64,000 nucleotides of DNA from Neckera pumila (Eukaryota; Streptophyta; Bryopsida; Hypnales; Neckeraceae). Below are positions 23,883 to 36,368 of this stretch, piece by piece. The notes below the pieces were generated by a model. That model did not search any database. It saw only the letters and a list, made by a program, of their open reading frames with translations, and was not told the origin of the DNA. Both the position numbers and the translations under genes were made by a program. The DNA lies in contig OZ018410.1 in NCBI GenBank assembly GCA_963969595.1, positions 38,607,413-38,671,412 of the forward strand, written 5' to 3'. Every line of letters begins with the position of its first letter. The first letter of the stretch is position 1.

Positions 23883-25309
23883 AAAAACATTCAAAGAATT
23901 GTGGCATTTTTGGACTAGCTTTAAACTTCCCTATTATTCCAAAAATAATTCTAACAAAAATAGAGCATATTCTTAAATAAAAATTTGCTTCTAAGTATAT
24001 TACTCATTTATATAGGGAAATTAGTTTATAAAGGTCGGAGGTTGTTTTGGAAGAGGTAAAAGCTCAAAACTGCAAATTTTTGATGCATTGTTTTAAATCA
24101 AAAATAATTTTTTTTTAATGAATTCCAACAATACAAAAGTGTATTAAACAAGTGAGTAAATGTGTAAAAAAAATTTCAGCCCATTTGACTATGTGGATTG
24201 AAAGATTATAATGTTTGAATGGAGATAAAAGACTTATTTTCATTACTGCAAAACAAAGTTAGCAGATTTTGAGCCGTTTTGGAGTAAAAATTTGGCTCTA
24301 TACAACAATGAGGATTTTCATCATTTATAAGTATATAATATTAGGTTCACTGATGCAAAATTTCAGAAGCAAATCTTTTGTCTAGCTTCTTCTAAATCAC
24401 CCTGCAATGGAAGGAAGCTAAATAAATTGGCAATACATTAATCATTTTTCGATGATTTCTTATGCAATGAAGAAATTTTAATATTTCTGGTTTCTAATCA
24501 AACATGAAATGTATGGGATAATTTCAAATAAGATAGAGTTAAAATTCTCATTTTATTAATGTAGTGATTTTATTCCTTGTACAATTTTAGACTTCATTTA
24601 TGCATAGTTTATTTTGTTTTTAATTCACAAAAAATGTAAAAAATTGAGTTGATTGTCAACTCTAGAAATGATATGTGAATTGAAGCATTCAATCAAAATC
24701 ATGAACAAAGTTCAAAGAGTGGACACGAAAATGTATTTCCTATCCTAAATTTTGTCAAATAACTTTTTATTGGAAGCTTCAAATCACTATAAGATTTTGC
24801 ATTTGAAGACTAACTCAATTATTTTGACTTGATTTTCTACATTTCTTTTGTTGATATTTTTTTACTAAACTTTGATCTACTAAAATTAAATGAAGTTTGA
24901 AATCCTACTAAAAATGCAATTATTGCTTTTTGAGATATCTCATGCAGATTGTTATACCTCTTATTAGTACCCACTTGTATAAACTATTTTCCTCCTTTCT
25001 TATTTTTGATTTCAAACATTAATGGGTTGAGTATTATAACAAAAAATGCCAATGGTAATATTATTATCCATTCATTATTATTCTCACCTATTCATACTAA
25101 CAATGATTTATCAAGGATAGATATTTTGTCATAGTCAAGGTAAAAGACAATCGTCACTTCACTATTTTGCAAAAAGGTAGGATCACCTTTTTGCAAGACA
25201 TATGTAATACAATTCATTCCAAATATCTAAATATTGAATTGGCCAACCAAACATATTATTAAATTGGTGATTTGACCAACATACATGAATATATTTTGTT
25301 GTCCTTGTT
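23883..25309. other. AT-rich intergenic, no gene seen
   Basis: About 1.4 kb of low-GC DNA with short random open frames only. No repeat termini were recognised. Confidence 0.55.
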
Positions 25310-25797
25310 TTAACCCCTTACAGATTTTGAATTGTAGATTCCATCTGTACATTTAGATGCACCAATGCTATCACCAATATTTTTTATAAATTTTCAAAGG
25401 AAAATTCAAATTCCCTCTAAATTTGATTAGTAACCAAAGGTTATTATTTTGTAAATAAAACTTGTTGGAATGGATTTGAAATGAGGTTTTCTTGACATGG
25501 TGAATTTTTGAACTTTTTGTATTTTCAAAATCTATGACCTCAATTTTGCAGATCCGCTTTTAAACTAGAGTCAATGCAATTTTGGCTACGTCAACCACTT
25601 GACATCCTTGCACACTTGTAATTTTAGAAAAATAATGTACTCTAGTAACACTAAATGCAACCATTAGATAGAAGAGCAACTTGATAAAGTATCTCCATCT
25701 ATTAGAATGACTTTCATCCAAGTGGTAATGGGAATGATACTTGACTTTCAATCTGTTCATTCTCCAAAAATTGAACATTGAAGTGCTTAGGGGTTAA
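25310..25797. mobile_element. short TTAA-bounded element (O)
   Basis: TTAACCCCTTAC at the left and GCTTAGGGGTTAA at the right form an imperfect inverted pair with TTAA at both ends, giving 488 bp. It has the family termini but a different interior from the 930-bp copies. It is non-coding. Confidence 0.5.
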
Positions 25798-25874
25798 TTC
25801 TACATCACTATAAAGTACACTAAAGCATAGGCTTTACCATCTTCATTTTCAGAGAAACTGTGTTGTAAATCTTG

Positions 25875-26479
25875 TTAACCTATAAATGCCCTAAGACGTT
25901 GTTGAGCTCCTCTAGTTTGGTCAAAACTACTCAGGACGCTTAAATTTTGATAAGTTTTATCAAATTTTTAAAATTGTAACCATATAAATTCAAACTAGAT
26001 GTATTATGAATCAAAAAGAAAAAAATCTAACAATATCACTTATGGATAAAAAGAATATAATATTTGATCAAGAAGGTGTTGAAATTGAGAAAGTGATTTG
26101 AAGTCTTTCAATCTTCTTTTTACATGTAGACTCTAAAATTGAGGTTATGAAAAAACATGCATTACCATAATTGATTTACAACTTTTCAAAATCTACTCTA
26201 CAATTTTAAAAAGAACTACCAATGTGATCCCCTTGAAATTATACTAATGTTTTTGAGACTCATCTTCAAGACTCTTTAACACAAAAAAATCCAAATTTGA
26301 AGTGCACACTCTTGCACAAAATCTTTGATAGAAAAATTATAAACAATTTGTTTTAAAATTATATTTTTAAGAATTATTCAACTAAAAAAATACCAAAAAT
26401 AATACTCCAATATGACTTTATTTCACTTCAAAATTTTAGTCAATTCCAAAATATGGTGGCTTGAGCATTTGAGGGTTAA
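25875..26479 (-). mobile_element. TTAA element, 605 bp (copy N)
   Basis: TTAACCTATAAATGCCC at the left pairs with GCATTTGAGGGTTAA at the right. Read in reverse, its interior matches the split element 40736-44315, for example TCTACTCTACAATTTTAA and ACCAATGTGAT beside the site where that copy is interrupted. It is non-coding. Confidence 0.65.
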
Positions 26480-27200
26480 ATGCTGTAGACATTCACTATT
26501 CAACAGCTTGGATAATTTCTCCCTACCTTTATTGGATTTTATAGAAGTCTAATTTTTTTCCAATAAAGTACATTTGTCTAGTATTGTAGATTGCCTATTA
26601 TATTTGTGTGGCTACTTGAAACCTTCAGGTGAATCTTCTAGACTAGATATGCGGCTTCTTGAAGCCTCCTAGTAACCTCTAGGATTTTTTAGTGCCTCTT
26701 TGAGACTCCTAGTTTTATGGGACAAATTTCAAGTTGTAGAAATAGTATATATTGAAGACAAGATGGAAGAAGCTTCAATCTTGCTAACACAAGTCTCGGA
26801 TCATTCTTGTTAAGCTTTGTATGACAACTGTAAATTAACACCTACACGCCCAGGATCTTTTGGAGATTAAAAACATCATTGCTTTTGAAGTGTTACAGGT
26901 CAAAATATTACTAAGATATAGAAATTTCAATCGTACAATCTTGCCAATTTAGCCCTAAATTGCCACCTTCATGGTGGGATTTTAGTATAAAATCAAAACT
27001 AGACCAAATACTGTACTAGATATGAAACAATCCTATTTTGGTTCTACACTCTTTTTATGGCATTTTATATACTTTTATCTACTTTAAATTGCAAACTTAA
27101 AAAAAAAAAAAAAAAATCTACAAGTCCCAAGTGACAAATTGGGAGCTCACATACCCCCATTTTTTTGTAGTGTAATAAAATAAGATTGAACTTTGCAAAT
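26480..27200. other. intergenic, 3' side of the J-domain gene
   Basis: No supported gene. A run of 18 A at about 27099-27116 lies downstream of the minus-strand J-domain gene. In that gene's orientation it reads as T, so it is not the tail of a retrocopy. Confidence 0.5.
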
Positions 27201-27854
27201 CTAAAATGGAGGTTGATAAGATCGAGCTTTACCCCAATTAAGAGGCAAAGAACCCAAAGATGGAGGTTGATATGATTGGGCAAAATTGAAAAATTGATAT
27301 TGATCACGTTCAAAATCAAGAAAATTGGCCATTGGAGGTTGGTGAAATTGGGTTTTGGGTTTAGGGGCATAAATAGTTGTACCATCCTTAAATGTAAACT
27401 TTCCACCATGCCTTCGCATGACAATCTGTGTAATCTCTTTTCTCAATTGCCTTGCCACATATTCTTCATATTCAGACTTTGCTTTATGCTCCATATTATG
27501 TTGTGCATTTTCTTTCTCCACAAGATTGTGCATCATCTTTTGACGCTTTGCACTCAACCTTCCTTGCCTCCTTTCCCGTTCTTTTTTTGCCTCATACATT
27601 ATATCATATGAAGCTCGAGTTTCCTCATTATTAAGGATGTCATATGTCCTACGCAATTTCATAAACTCTTCAGCATTCATTGGACTACCCTTATGTTTAT
27701 CTGGATGTAGCTCTAAAGCACGCTTGCGATACGCACTTCTAATGATAGCTTTCAAAACATGTGGTCCCCCGTCTTCTATTCCTAATACAATATACAAATC
27801 ATCATCCTTCATTTCCTTCAAGCTTGCCATATTGATAAATTTGGCTCTAGTCAC
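27201..27854 (-). CDS. J-domain protein, DNAJC17-like, intronless
   Basis: One uninterrupted frame of 217 residues. A J-domain occupies about residues 15-85: DDDLYIVLGI at its start, AYRKRALELHPDKHKG with the Hsp70-stimulating HPD, then EEFMKLRRTYDILNNEETRASYD. A basic and acidic helix follows (YEAKKERERRQGRLSAKRQK), the layout of DNAJC17, a nuclear J-protein linked to splicing. The RNA-recognition domain expected after the coiled coil is not evident. The C-terminus instead has two SYQPP units, created by a duplicated segment at DNA level. It may be a shortened paralogue or an isolated exon. J-proteins hand substrates to Hsp70; the client here is unknown. Confidence 0.7.
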   Translation of the reverse strand: MTRAKFINMASLKEMKDDDLYIVLGIEDGGPHVLKAIIRSAYRKRALELHPDKHKGSPMNAEEFMKLRRTYDILNNEETRASYDIMYEAKKERERRQGRLSAKRQKMMHNLVEKENAQHNMEHKAKSEYEEYVARQLRKEITQIVMRRHGGKFTFKDGTTIYAPKPKTQFHQPPMANFLDFERDQYQFFNFAQSYQPPSLGSLPLNWGKARSYQPPF

Positions 27855-28362
27855 TACTGATGGTCGTGATGAATGTTTGATTATATATATATTTACTCAA
27901 GAACTTACACCATAAATATATAAAGTATTGTGAGAAAAAAATTATATGTATTTATGTATATACAAGTGTAGCTCAAAGTAAAAGATTACAAAACTCCCCA
28001 TGTTCCCAAAGTAAAAGATAATTTAATTCAATTTTTAATTCCAAAACCACTCAAACTCTATAACTTTCACTTTGTAGTTATAAATGCAACGAAATAAAGT
28101 TCATGCACCCTTCTTCAATGAGAGCTTTCCAATGGTATCAAGAATGCGACTAGAAATTTATATGCATTTTAAAAAAAAATTAAAAACTAAATTAAATATT
28201 CTTTTACTTTGGAAATATCGGTGTTTATTATCTCTTACTAAGGCCAATGCAACAAGTATTTTTTAATCTCAAATTGTCCAAAATTAAAGATCTTTTACTT
28301 TTGATAATGGTTGTGGCAAAACCACACAAGGTATTATACCATGTCTTATTATACATCACACT
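27855..28362. other. 5' flank of the J-domain gene
   Basis: AT-rich DNA with a TATATATATA stretch at about 27883-27892, about 30-40 bases upstream of the minus-strand start. It could serve as a TATA region, but nothing else supports that. No gene was seen. Confidence 0.4.
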
Positions 28363-29019
28363 TTGCATGCTGATTTGTTTTTGGCCTTAACCTTTGCATT
28401 CTAGCTCCAGGTGACTCAAGATCTATAGAGAAGGTACTCATGACTTTTATTCACTTTTTTTGATTGTTTTAAATTTGAAAAAAAATTATAGTAAAAAATT
28501 AGCCCTTGATACTATGTCACAACTTGCTATATGGGAATTTTAAGTATTATTTAGTATCTAAATAATCAAATTTTGAACTGAAATTTAGAGGAGATGGTCT
28601 TCTAATACACTTATAGCTATCCCCTGAAAGAGTTCTAAAAATAGTTGATTGTATGTGGTTTGAAAGTCCACAAATGAAGCTTTTTTTTGCATTTTGATAC
28701 ATATTTTTTGATTGTTTTAGTGAGTTACATCTCTATACATTTTTTATAAATGGACCATTTTAATTTTAAAATTTTAAAATTTTTCCTATTTTTAAATAAT
28801 TGAAACATCTAAATATCTATTTTCTTGAGATTTAGCCGCCTTTTCTAATTCTCCTACTTAAAAGAAATTTTCTTTGCTTTTCCTTTGGTGGTTACCTTCA
28901 TCTTAAGAGTGTATATTTTAGCAATATTTTTTTAAAGTTATTTTTCTAATTTGAAAATACTCCATAAAAAATTTGTTAAAAATGCAACAAAATCAGCAAA
29001 TTTTTCTTGCAATCACCCA
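28363..29019. mobile_element. degenerate relative of TIR element R (copy 3)
   Basis: The interior follows 6036-6746: CACACTTTGCATGCTGATTTG near the left, AGATCTATAGAGAAGGTACTC, and a decayed terminus TTTTTCTTGCAATCACCC at the right. The left terminus is not identifiable. It is non-coding. Confidence 0.55.
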
Positions 29020-30014
29020 ACTAGTCTTGAATTTAAATTATTGAACCACTCTAAGAATAGTTTCTAGAATCATATGCTCTCAAAGGTTTAACTCCTAAAT
29101 GTTTTTGACTATATTTTCACCAAATCCAAAACTGTTGTCTCTAGTACAGGTACTAAATTTTAGAAAAAAATAAACTTTTGGATATATGTAAACACAAAGT
29201 CTTGTAGTATGCTTGTTTGAAAAGATGTGGAAAATATTTCAAAAACTTCCCCCATCTAGATTGCAAGATATTAGCATTTGAATTAGCAAAAAAAAAATTT
29301 TGTCCTTCAAAAATTGAGCAGTTGCACTTGATAGGGTCACATTAAAAAATGTCTATGTTGGTGGTTATTTTTTGGATTCATTCTTCAAGGCAAATTGGCT
29401 CCATATTTGAAAAAATTTAGATCATTCAGATTTGTACAATATAGGAGAAAAACAGTAAGTATAATGAAGTAGAGAATGATTCAAAATACTAAATTGTTAA
29501 GAATTTTGTTATAGAATTGAAGAATGCCAATCCCAAATGTTGTAACAAACAATCTATATCCTACAATTTTATTTTTTTCCATAAATATTGAAATTGGAGT
29601 TACAAAAAAAACTTCAAAGTTTATTCTAGAAGAAAGAATCTATCATTTGGAAAAAATTCAGCCCTCAAAGGGGCTATGAAAACCGCAGGGAACAGCAAGG
29701 AATGCTAGCTGAAAAACATTTCCAAAAAAATTAAAATTACTATTATCATTTTCTTGTTTTTTTTTCCTTCTTCTTCGACCAGCAAACTGCGAAGGCCTGA
29801 ACAGCATAGGACAGGTCAATTAAATAATTGTAAAATATACTTTAAAAATTAAAATAATAATAATATTAAAAGAAATATGAAATTACAAAATTTCAAATCT
29901 AATACTAGCATAAGTGGTGCCATGTCAAATTGTTGCTTCTGAATTAATCTTATTTTATTCCCTTTTTTTTTATTTCTAATATTTTTGAATTATAATTTTT
30001 GAATTTTTAAATTC

Positions 30015-31803
30015 ATTTAAATATTTAAGTATTCTTTAAATATTTAAATATTCTTTAAATATTTAAATATTCTTTAAATATTTAAATATTCTTTAAATAT
30101 TTAAATATTCTTTAAATACTTAAATATTCTTTAAATATTTAAATATTCTTTAAATATTTAAATATTCTTTAAATATTTAAATATTCTTTAAATATTTAAA
30201 TATTCTTTAAATATTTAAATATTCTTTAAATATTTAAATATTCTTTAAATATTTAAATATTCTTTAAATATTTAAATATTCTTTAAATATTTAAATATTC
30301 TTTAAATATTTAAATATTCTTTAAATATTTAAATATTCTTTAAATATTTAAATATTCTTTAAATATTTAAATATTCTTTAAATATTTAAATATTCTTTAA
30401 ATATTTAAATATTCTTTAAATATTTAAATATTCTTTAAATATTTAAATATTCTTTAAATATTTAAATATTCTTTAAATATTTAAATATTCTTTAAATATT
30501 TAAATATTCTTTAAATATTTAAATATTCTTTAAATATTTAAATATTCTTCAAATATTTAAATATGCTTTAAATATTTAAATATTCTTTAAATATTTAAAT
30601 ATTCTTTAAATATTTAAATATTCTTTAAATATTTAAAGCATATTTAAATATTTAAATATGCTTTAAATATTTAAATATTCTTTAAATATTTAACTACTCT
30701 TTAAATATTTAAATATTCTTTAAATATTTAAATATTCTTTAAATGTTTAAATATTCTTTAAATATTTAAAGCATATTTAAATATTTAAAGCATATTTAAA
30801 TATTTAAAGAATATTTAAATATTTAAATATTCTTTAAATATTTAAATATTCTTTAAATATTTAAATATTCTTTAAATATTTAAATATTCTTTAAATATTT
30901 AAATATTCTTTAAATATTTAAATATTCTTTAAATATTTAAATATTCTTTAAATATTTAAATATTCTTTAAATATTTAAATATTCTTTAAATATTTAAATA
31001 TTCTTTAAATATTTAAATATTCTTTAAATATTTAAATATTCTTTAAATATTTAAATATTCTTTAAATATTTAAATATTCTTTAAATATTTAAATATTCTT
31101 TAAATATTTAAATATTCTTTAAATATTTAAATATTCTTTAAATATTTAAAGAATATTTAAATATTTAAATATTCTTTAAATATTTAAATATGCTTTAAAT
31201 ATTTAAATATGCTTTAAATATTTAAATATGCTTTAAATATTTAAATATGCTTTAAATATTTAAATATGCTTTAAATATTTAAATATGCTTTAAATATTTA
31301 AATATGCTTTAAATATTTAAATATGCTTTAAATATTTAAATATGCTTTAAATATTTAAATATGCTTTAAATATTTAAATATGCTTTAAATATTTAAATAT
31401 GCTTTAAATATTTAAATATCCTTTAAATATTTAAATATCCTTTAAATATTTAAATATGCTTTAAATATTTAAATATGCTTTAAATATTTAAATATGCTTT
31501 AAATATTGAAATATTCTTTAAAATATTGAAATAGTCTTTAATTATTGAAATAGTCTTTAAGTATTGAAATATTCTTTAAATATTGAAATATTCTTTAAAT
31601 ATTGAAATATTCTTTGAATATTGAAATACTCTTTAAATATTTAAATATTCTTTGAATATTTAAATCTTCTTTGAATATTTAAATCTTCTTTGAATATTTA
31701 AATATTCTTTAAGTATTTAAATATTCTTTAACTATTCAAATATTCTTTAAATATTCAAATATTCTTTAAATATTCAAATATACTTTGAATATTCAAATAT
31801 TCT
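30015..31803. repeat. AT satellite, 19-bp unit, about 90 copies
   Basis: The unit TTTAAATATTTAAATATTC is repeated almost without error for about 1.8 kb. Its halves TTTAAATAT and TTAAATATTC are themselves related. A block at about 31190-31500 is homogenised to the variant ending ATGC. Local inversions (GAATATTTAAATATTTAAAG) occur near 30635, 30765, 30800 and 31150. The right edge degrades into GAAATA and CAAATA variants, as at the margin of an array. It contains no G or C outside the fixed position. Confidence 0.95.
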
Positions 31804-31895
31804 TGATTGTGATCATGATTCATCATTGATAATGAATAGGGGTTACTATTCATTGAGTTCTATTGAAGGGAATTTTCCTAAGGAAACTTGCCCCT

Positions 31896-32827
31896 TTAAC
31901 CCCTAAAGTTTCATGATTATGTTCTCACCAAAAATGCTCCCAAACTGCCATTTCTAATACAACTACCCAATTTTTGGGAAAAGACAATTTTTGACACATG
32001 TAACCATAGGATCTTGTAGTATGATATTTTGAAAACATGTGGTAAAAATTTCAGGAAATTCCACCGTGTGGATCATAAGATATAAGCATTCAAAGTCTTG
32101 AAAATCATTTTTTCAATCCTGCGAAAAACCGGGCAGCTGCACTTTGGAAGCTCACTTTTCAATGAAAAAATGCTGATAAAGGTGGTGCTTCTTTGAATTC
32201 AGTTTCCTAAACAAGTTGTCTATAAGCTTGAAAAATTTCACATCATTTGGAATTGTACAACATATAGGAAAAAAATAGTAAGTAGAAAGAAGTAGAAAAG
32301 GATTCAAAATACTAAATTGTTAAAATTTTAATCATGGAATTTAAAAATACCAATCCCAACGGTTGTAATGTTGTAATAATCAATTTACATCATAGGATTT
32401 TTTTTTTTTCCAAAAAAATTGAAAATTGAGTTAAACAAACGACTTTAAATTTTTTTTTAGAGTAGACAACCCATAATTGCCCGCAAACCAAAAACCCTCA
32501 TAACTTTTGACTCATTGATTGAAATGGAATGAATCAAAGCTTTTTAAGTATGTATAAATGTAGAGAACCAATTTCAAAAAAAAAATTCCAGAAAAAATGA
32601 TTTTTTCTGATCTGCCCAAACTGCCCGGTTACGAAAAAAAGCAACATATTAGGTTACAACTTTTGACTCGTATTTCAAAATGTCATAAAACTTGGTACAC
32701 ATGAAGATATTCCTTGCCCCCACCTTCTATTAAAATTTCAGCCTCAAATATGGATATCTCTAGTCACACATACCTGCCCAAAATTTCTATACGGCCAAAA
32801 AACGCATGTTGGTCCTTTAGGGGTTAA
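31896..32827 (+). mobile_element. TTAA element, 932 bp (copy A')
   Basis: TTAACCCCTAAAGTTTC at the left, GGTCCTTTAGGGGTTAA at the right. It is closely similar throughout to 10977-11905 and so of the same subfamily. It sits directly beside the right part of the split element L/K. Confidence 0.85.
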
Positions 32828-33216
32828 AGGCTCATTTTTCTCCTAATCAACTATCCTCAAACTAAAACTCTTTATAACTTTTATCTCATCAATCAAAATC
32901 GAATGATTGAAAGCTCTACACTTATATATAATCTAGAATATCAATTTCAAATTTTTATTTCTTAAAAAAGTGATTTTTAAAGAAAGTTTCTAAGCATCCG
33001 AAGTTGCCTGCCAAACAATGAAAATTACATATCATACAATAACTTTTAACCATATACTTAAAAGTTATGAAAATTATTGGGTCTTAAAGCTACTCTTTGG
33101 TACACGTTGTGAGGAAATTTCAAAGAAAAATAAATAAAATTTTCAATTAGAGTGAGCTGACCAAAATAGCTATGTTGCAAAAAAAAAACGGTGTCAATCG
33201 GGCATTTAGGGGTTAA

Positions 33217-34173
33217 ACACCTTACTTTACCTTCAAAAGAAAATCTATATAGAGAAAAAAATTTATTTGATAAAAGTTCATAGAATTGATGAAACTTAAT
33301 AGAGCAATGAAGCTTGGGCCTAAAGTATAACGATTCTTTTTTAAAGTGCCCATAGGGTTTGACATTTTTAATATAATCATTACCTACTAGAGGAATCAAT
33401 AAACATTTGCCTTGATGTTGTAAAAGAAAATTTTTTGTATTCACAAAGGCAAATGTACTTTATGCATTGTCAAATTAAAATGAATTTTTTTCACTTACGT
33501 GGGATGGCAAGTGAGAAAAAATAGAAGAATTTTGCATACATAACCTTTATTTTGTCAATGTCTAATGAAGTCCAAGAAAATGGATATGGAAATGATGAAA
33601 AAACTCATATACGCAACTTATTCCACCAAAATATTTAGGTAAATGTATAGCAAGGGAAATAAAGAATTATAATGGTACACACTCTCACATTTGACATTTA
33701 AAAGACAAAATTTGATGTGGAACTAATCAATCAAAAGCCTTTGATTGCTGAATTTTAGGATAAAGGGAATCATGCATGTGCCATGTCCATATTTTTTTCA
33801 TGGACGCCAATGAATATCTGATGGTTGGTAAATTGGTTTAGCTAAATTTGGTCTTGCAATTGTAATAGGAACAATAATAGGCAAGTAACAGTGTATTCAA
33901 TCAAAAATACAATTATAATTATTAAGACTGGAGTACAATGAAGTAAACTATAAATTTTCCATTTCAGGCAAAAATATTTGAACTTAATCTTTGAAGACCT
34001 TATAGAAGTTGCACACCAATTTATAATTTTTTTTTTAAAAACATTTCTAAGTGAATGCACTTACAATTAATGCTTATTTTTTGTAGCTAGTGCTGAAATT
34101 CAATACAATGCACATATATATTACAATAGGCATTTTCCTTCTTTGTGAGGCGATATTTTGAATTGGAGACCAT
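33217..34173. other. AT-rich intergenic, no gene seen
   Basis: About 0.95 kb between two TTAA elements, with short random open frames only. Confidence 0.55.
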
Positions 34174-35104
34174 TTAACCCCTAAAGGACCAAGGTGATTT
34201 TCCTACCAAAAACCACTGAAAACTGTCATTTCTATTGCAAAGATAAAAGAGTTTAGAAAATTGTTTTTTTTTTCATATCCAACCGTAAGATCTTATACTT
34301 GACTAGTATATGAATATGTAAAAGAAATTTTAGAAACTTTGATCAAGTAGATTGCAAGATATATGCATTTAAAGTGAAGAAAACAAGTTTTTTTCCACCT
34401 TGCTTGATTAGATTTTTTGGCTTTGAATCTTTTTAGTTCAAATTTTTTGCACTATTGATTTTGATTTTCTACTTATTTATGTTAAAATAGTTGAGTTGAG
34501 AATCTACCAAAAAAAATTAGGATAAAAATCACTTAATTTTCACTCATTAAAAAATTATTAAGTAGAGGTGGGTTCAAGATTAAAGAAAAAACTAAATTGT
34601 TAAGAGCTTTTAGATGGGATTGAATCACAATAATCCCAACACTGAGATTATTCTAGCAAAAAAATCTAATCGTGTTTAACAAAAAAATTCTAAAAATTCT
34701 AAATTTGCATTCAAAAATGAATTCTATAAGTTATTTTTTCAAGAAGATGCTTAGATTGCCCAAAAAACTAAGATTGTCTATAATTTTCTCATTATTAGTC
34801 CAAATTGAATGAACAAAGCTTTACATGTAGAGAAAAATATAGTCCTTGAGTCAAAACATTGAAAAAAAATTATTTTGACTTTTTGTGATTTTTTTGTGCT
34901 GCCCGCCAAATTCCATTTTTGCTTATTGTGCCACAACTTTTGCTCCTGGTCATCAATTAAAATAAAAACTATATATTCACAAAGCTCTCGCAAAAACATA
35001 CAACCTCAAAAAATCCCAAAAAATATTTCTAAAAATTGAGATAGTAGAAACTTGCCCGGACCCAAATTGTCCCCCGAGGGGACAACCGGTCCTTTAGGGG
35101 TTAA
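34174..35104 (+). mobile_element. TTAA element, 931 bp (copy D)
   Basis: This is the best preserved copy. TTAACCCCTAAAGGACCAAG at the left and CCGGTCCTTTAGGGGTTAA at the right are inverted repeats, with a sub-terminal palindrome CCCCCGAGGGG before the right end. Collinear with 16720-17648 and reversed 41029-43967. No protein is encoded. Confidence 0.9.
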
Positions 35105-36368
35105 ATACATAACATTCTTAATTGTTTGTTGTAGAGTCTTTATGTCTAAACCCTATTTATATGGATGTAGATTTATTTATTTTAATGGAATTTCCACACA
35201 TTTCGTCAACTAGAAGTCAAATCCCATTTGTTCCGCAGTTCAAAATCCACCCTATTTGAGCCCCTACGTTAATAGTATTGTACTTCTCTATGACCGAGAA
35301 CGCACAAAAGGGGCACAAATAGTCACATGGCACAAATGCAGCGAGCTTCTACATTGTACGTCATTCAAAGACTTTCACTTCCAAACCAAACAGTACCACT
35401 CAATAGTCGGTTACAGTACCAAATGATTTTTTTTGTGTCAGAACTACTTTATAAACCACTTTCTAAAAAGTACACACCCAGACTACCGCAAGCCTATCAC
35501 AAATAGATAATAATCTTCATACAACCTTACAACCTGTTTCTGTATTGGATACGGGAAGCTATGTATTGGATATGCAAGGAACCAGTCGATTTCGTTCATA
35601 TCATATGGCCTTATCGTGAATAATTGAATAATACTGATACGAACATTCTTTTCGAGGTTCGCCCACACTTATTCTTGTACAGATCCACAATGTAACCGAG
35701 AGGGGAGTGTAAGCTTTTCAAATTTCAAGTATTCAAGTTTTGAATTCCACAAAGCACAAAGAGACTGTTAAACTTACAAGATCGATTCTCGAAATATTCC
35801 TGGAACTGAGAGTGTCAGTGTCTAACCTTCGTCTCGACTTAACAGGCGTCGCCCCTTATATACAAATGTTGGCTGGTCCCTTATATACCAATGTCAGGTT
35901 TAAAATGTTAAGCAGAGAACGGCATTTTTCAATCTACAACCTCCTGAAATACTAATAAAACTCAGTCGAAGATTTGAGGATGGACTTCAGTTAATCCCGC
36001 CTCAAAACCGATTGTAAATAGCAGACAACCATTTCCAAATTCCTTGAATATTATTCTCAATATCAGAATGCTGCTACGGGGTTGGGCTTGTACCCGTCCA
36101 GAAGATCTCTGGCAATCTCGTTGCAATAAAGTTAAGCAAAGATATTTGTCAGAAACGATATGCAGATGGACTCTCACCAAATAGAAATGTGAGAGTGATT
36201 AGCATTTACTACAGATACACTACAACGCCAGCTCTGCTTCAGAGAATGCAAGGATATATCGAAGGTAAGTGGCAGCCTCCTTTCAATTGAAAATTGGTGG
36301 CTACAGCATAGTTACGATCACACATGGTTACTGGGAGACAAAAATGAATCGTCGAGTGCTACTCTGCG
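35105..36368. other. 3' flank of the desaturase gene and intergenic DNA
   Basis: No gene is supported. The part nearest 36368 is presumably 3' UTR of the minus-strand desaturase. GC rises somewhat from about 35700 onward. Confidence 0.5.

Larger units (their letters stand above)
29088..33216 (+). mobile_element. TTAA element L/K, split by satellite DNA and element A'
   Basis: The left part (29088 to about 29650) starts TTAACTCCTAAATG and runs collinear with the 930-bp family. The right part (about 32828-33216) continues that order and ends CATTTAGGGGTTAA. The two termini share the variant AAATG/CATTT and are inverted to each other, and the parts add to about 950 bp. Between them lie unrelated DNA, the 19-bp satellite array and the complete copy 31896-32827. 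I infer one element split by a later insertion of about 3.2 kb. Confidence 0.6.

Noticed and set aside
27099..27116. A-run near the J-domain gene as a retrogene tail
   Set aside because: The gene is on the minus strand, so the run reads as T downstream of it; the intronless state alone does not prove retroposition.
30015..31803. Possible CRISPR-like regular array
   Set aside because: There are no unique spacers; it is a continuous 19-bp AT satellite in a plant genome.
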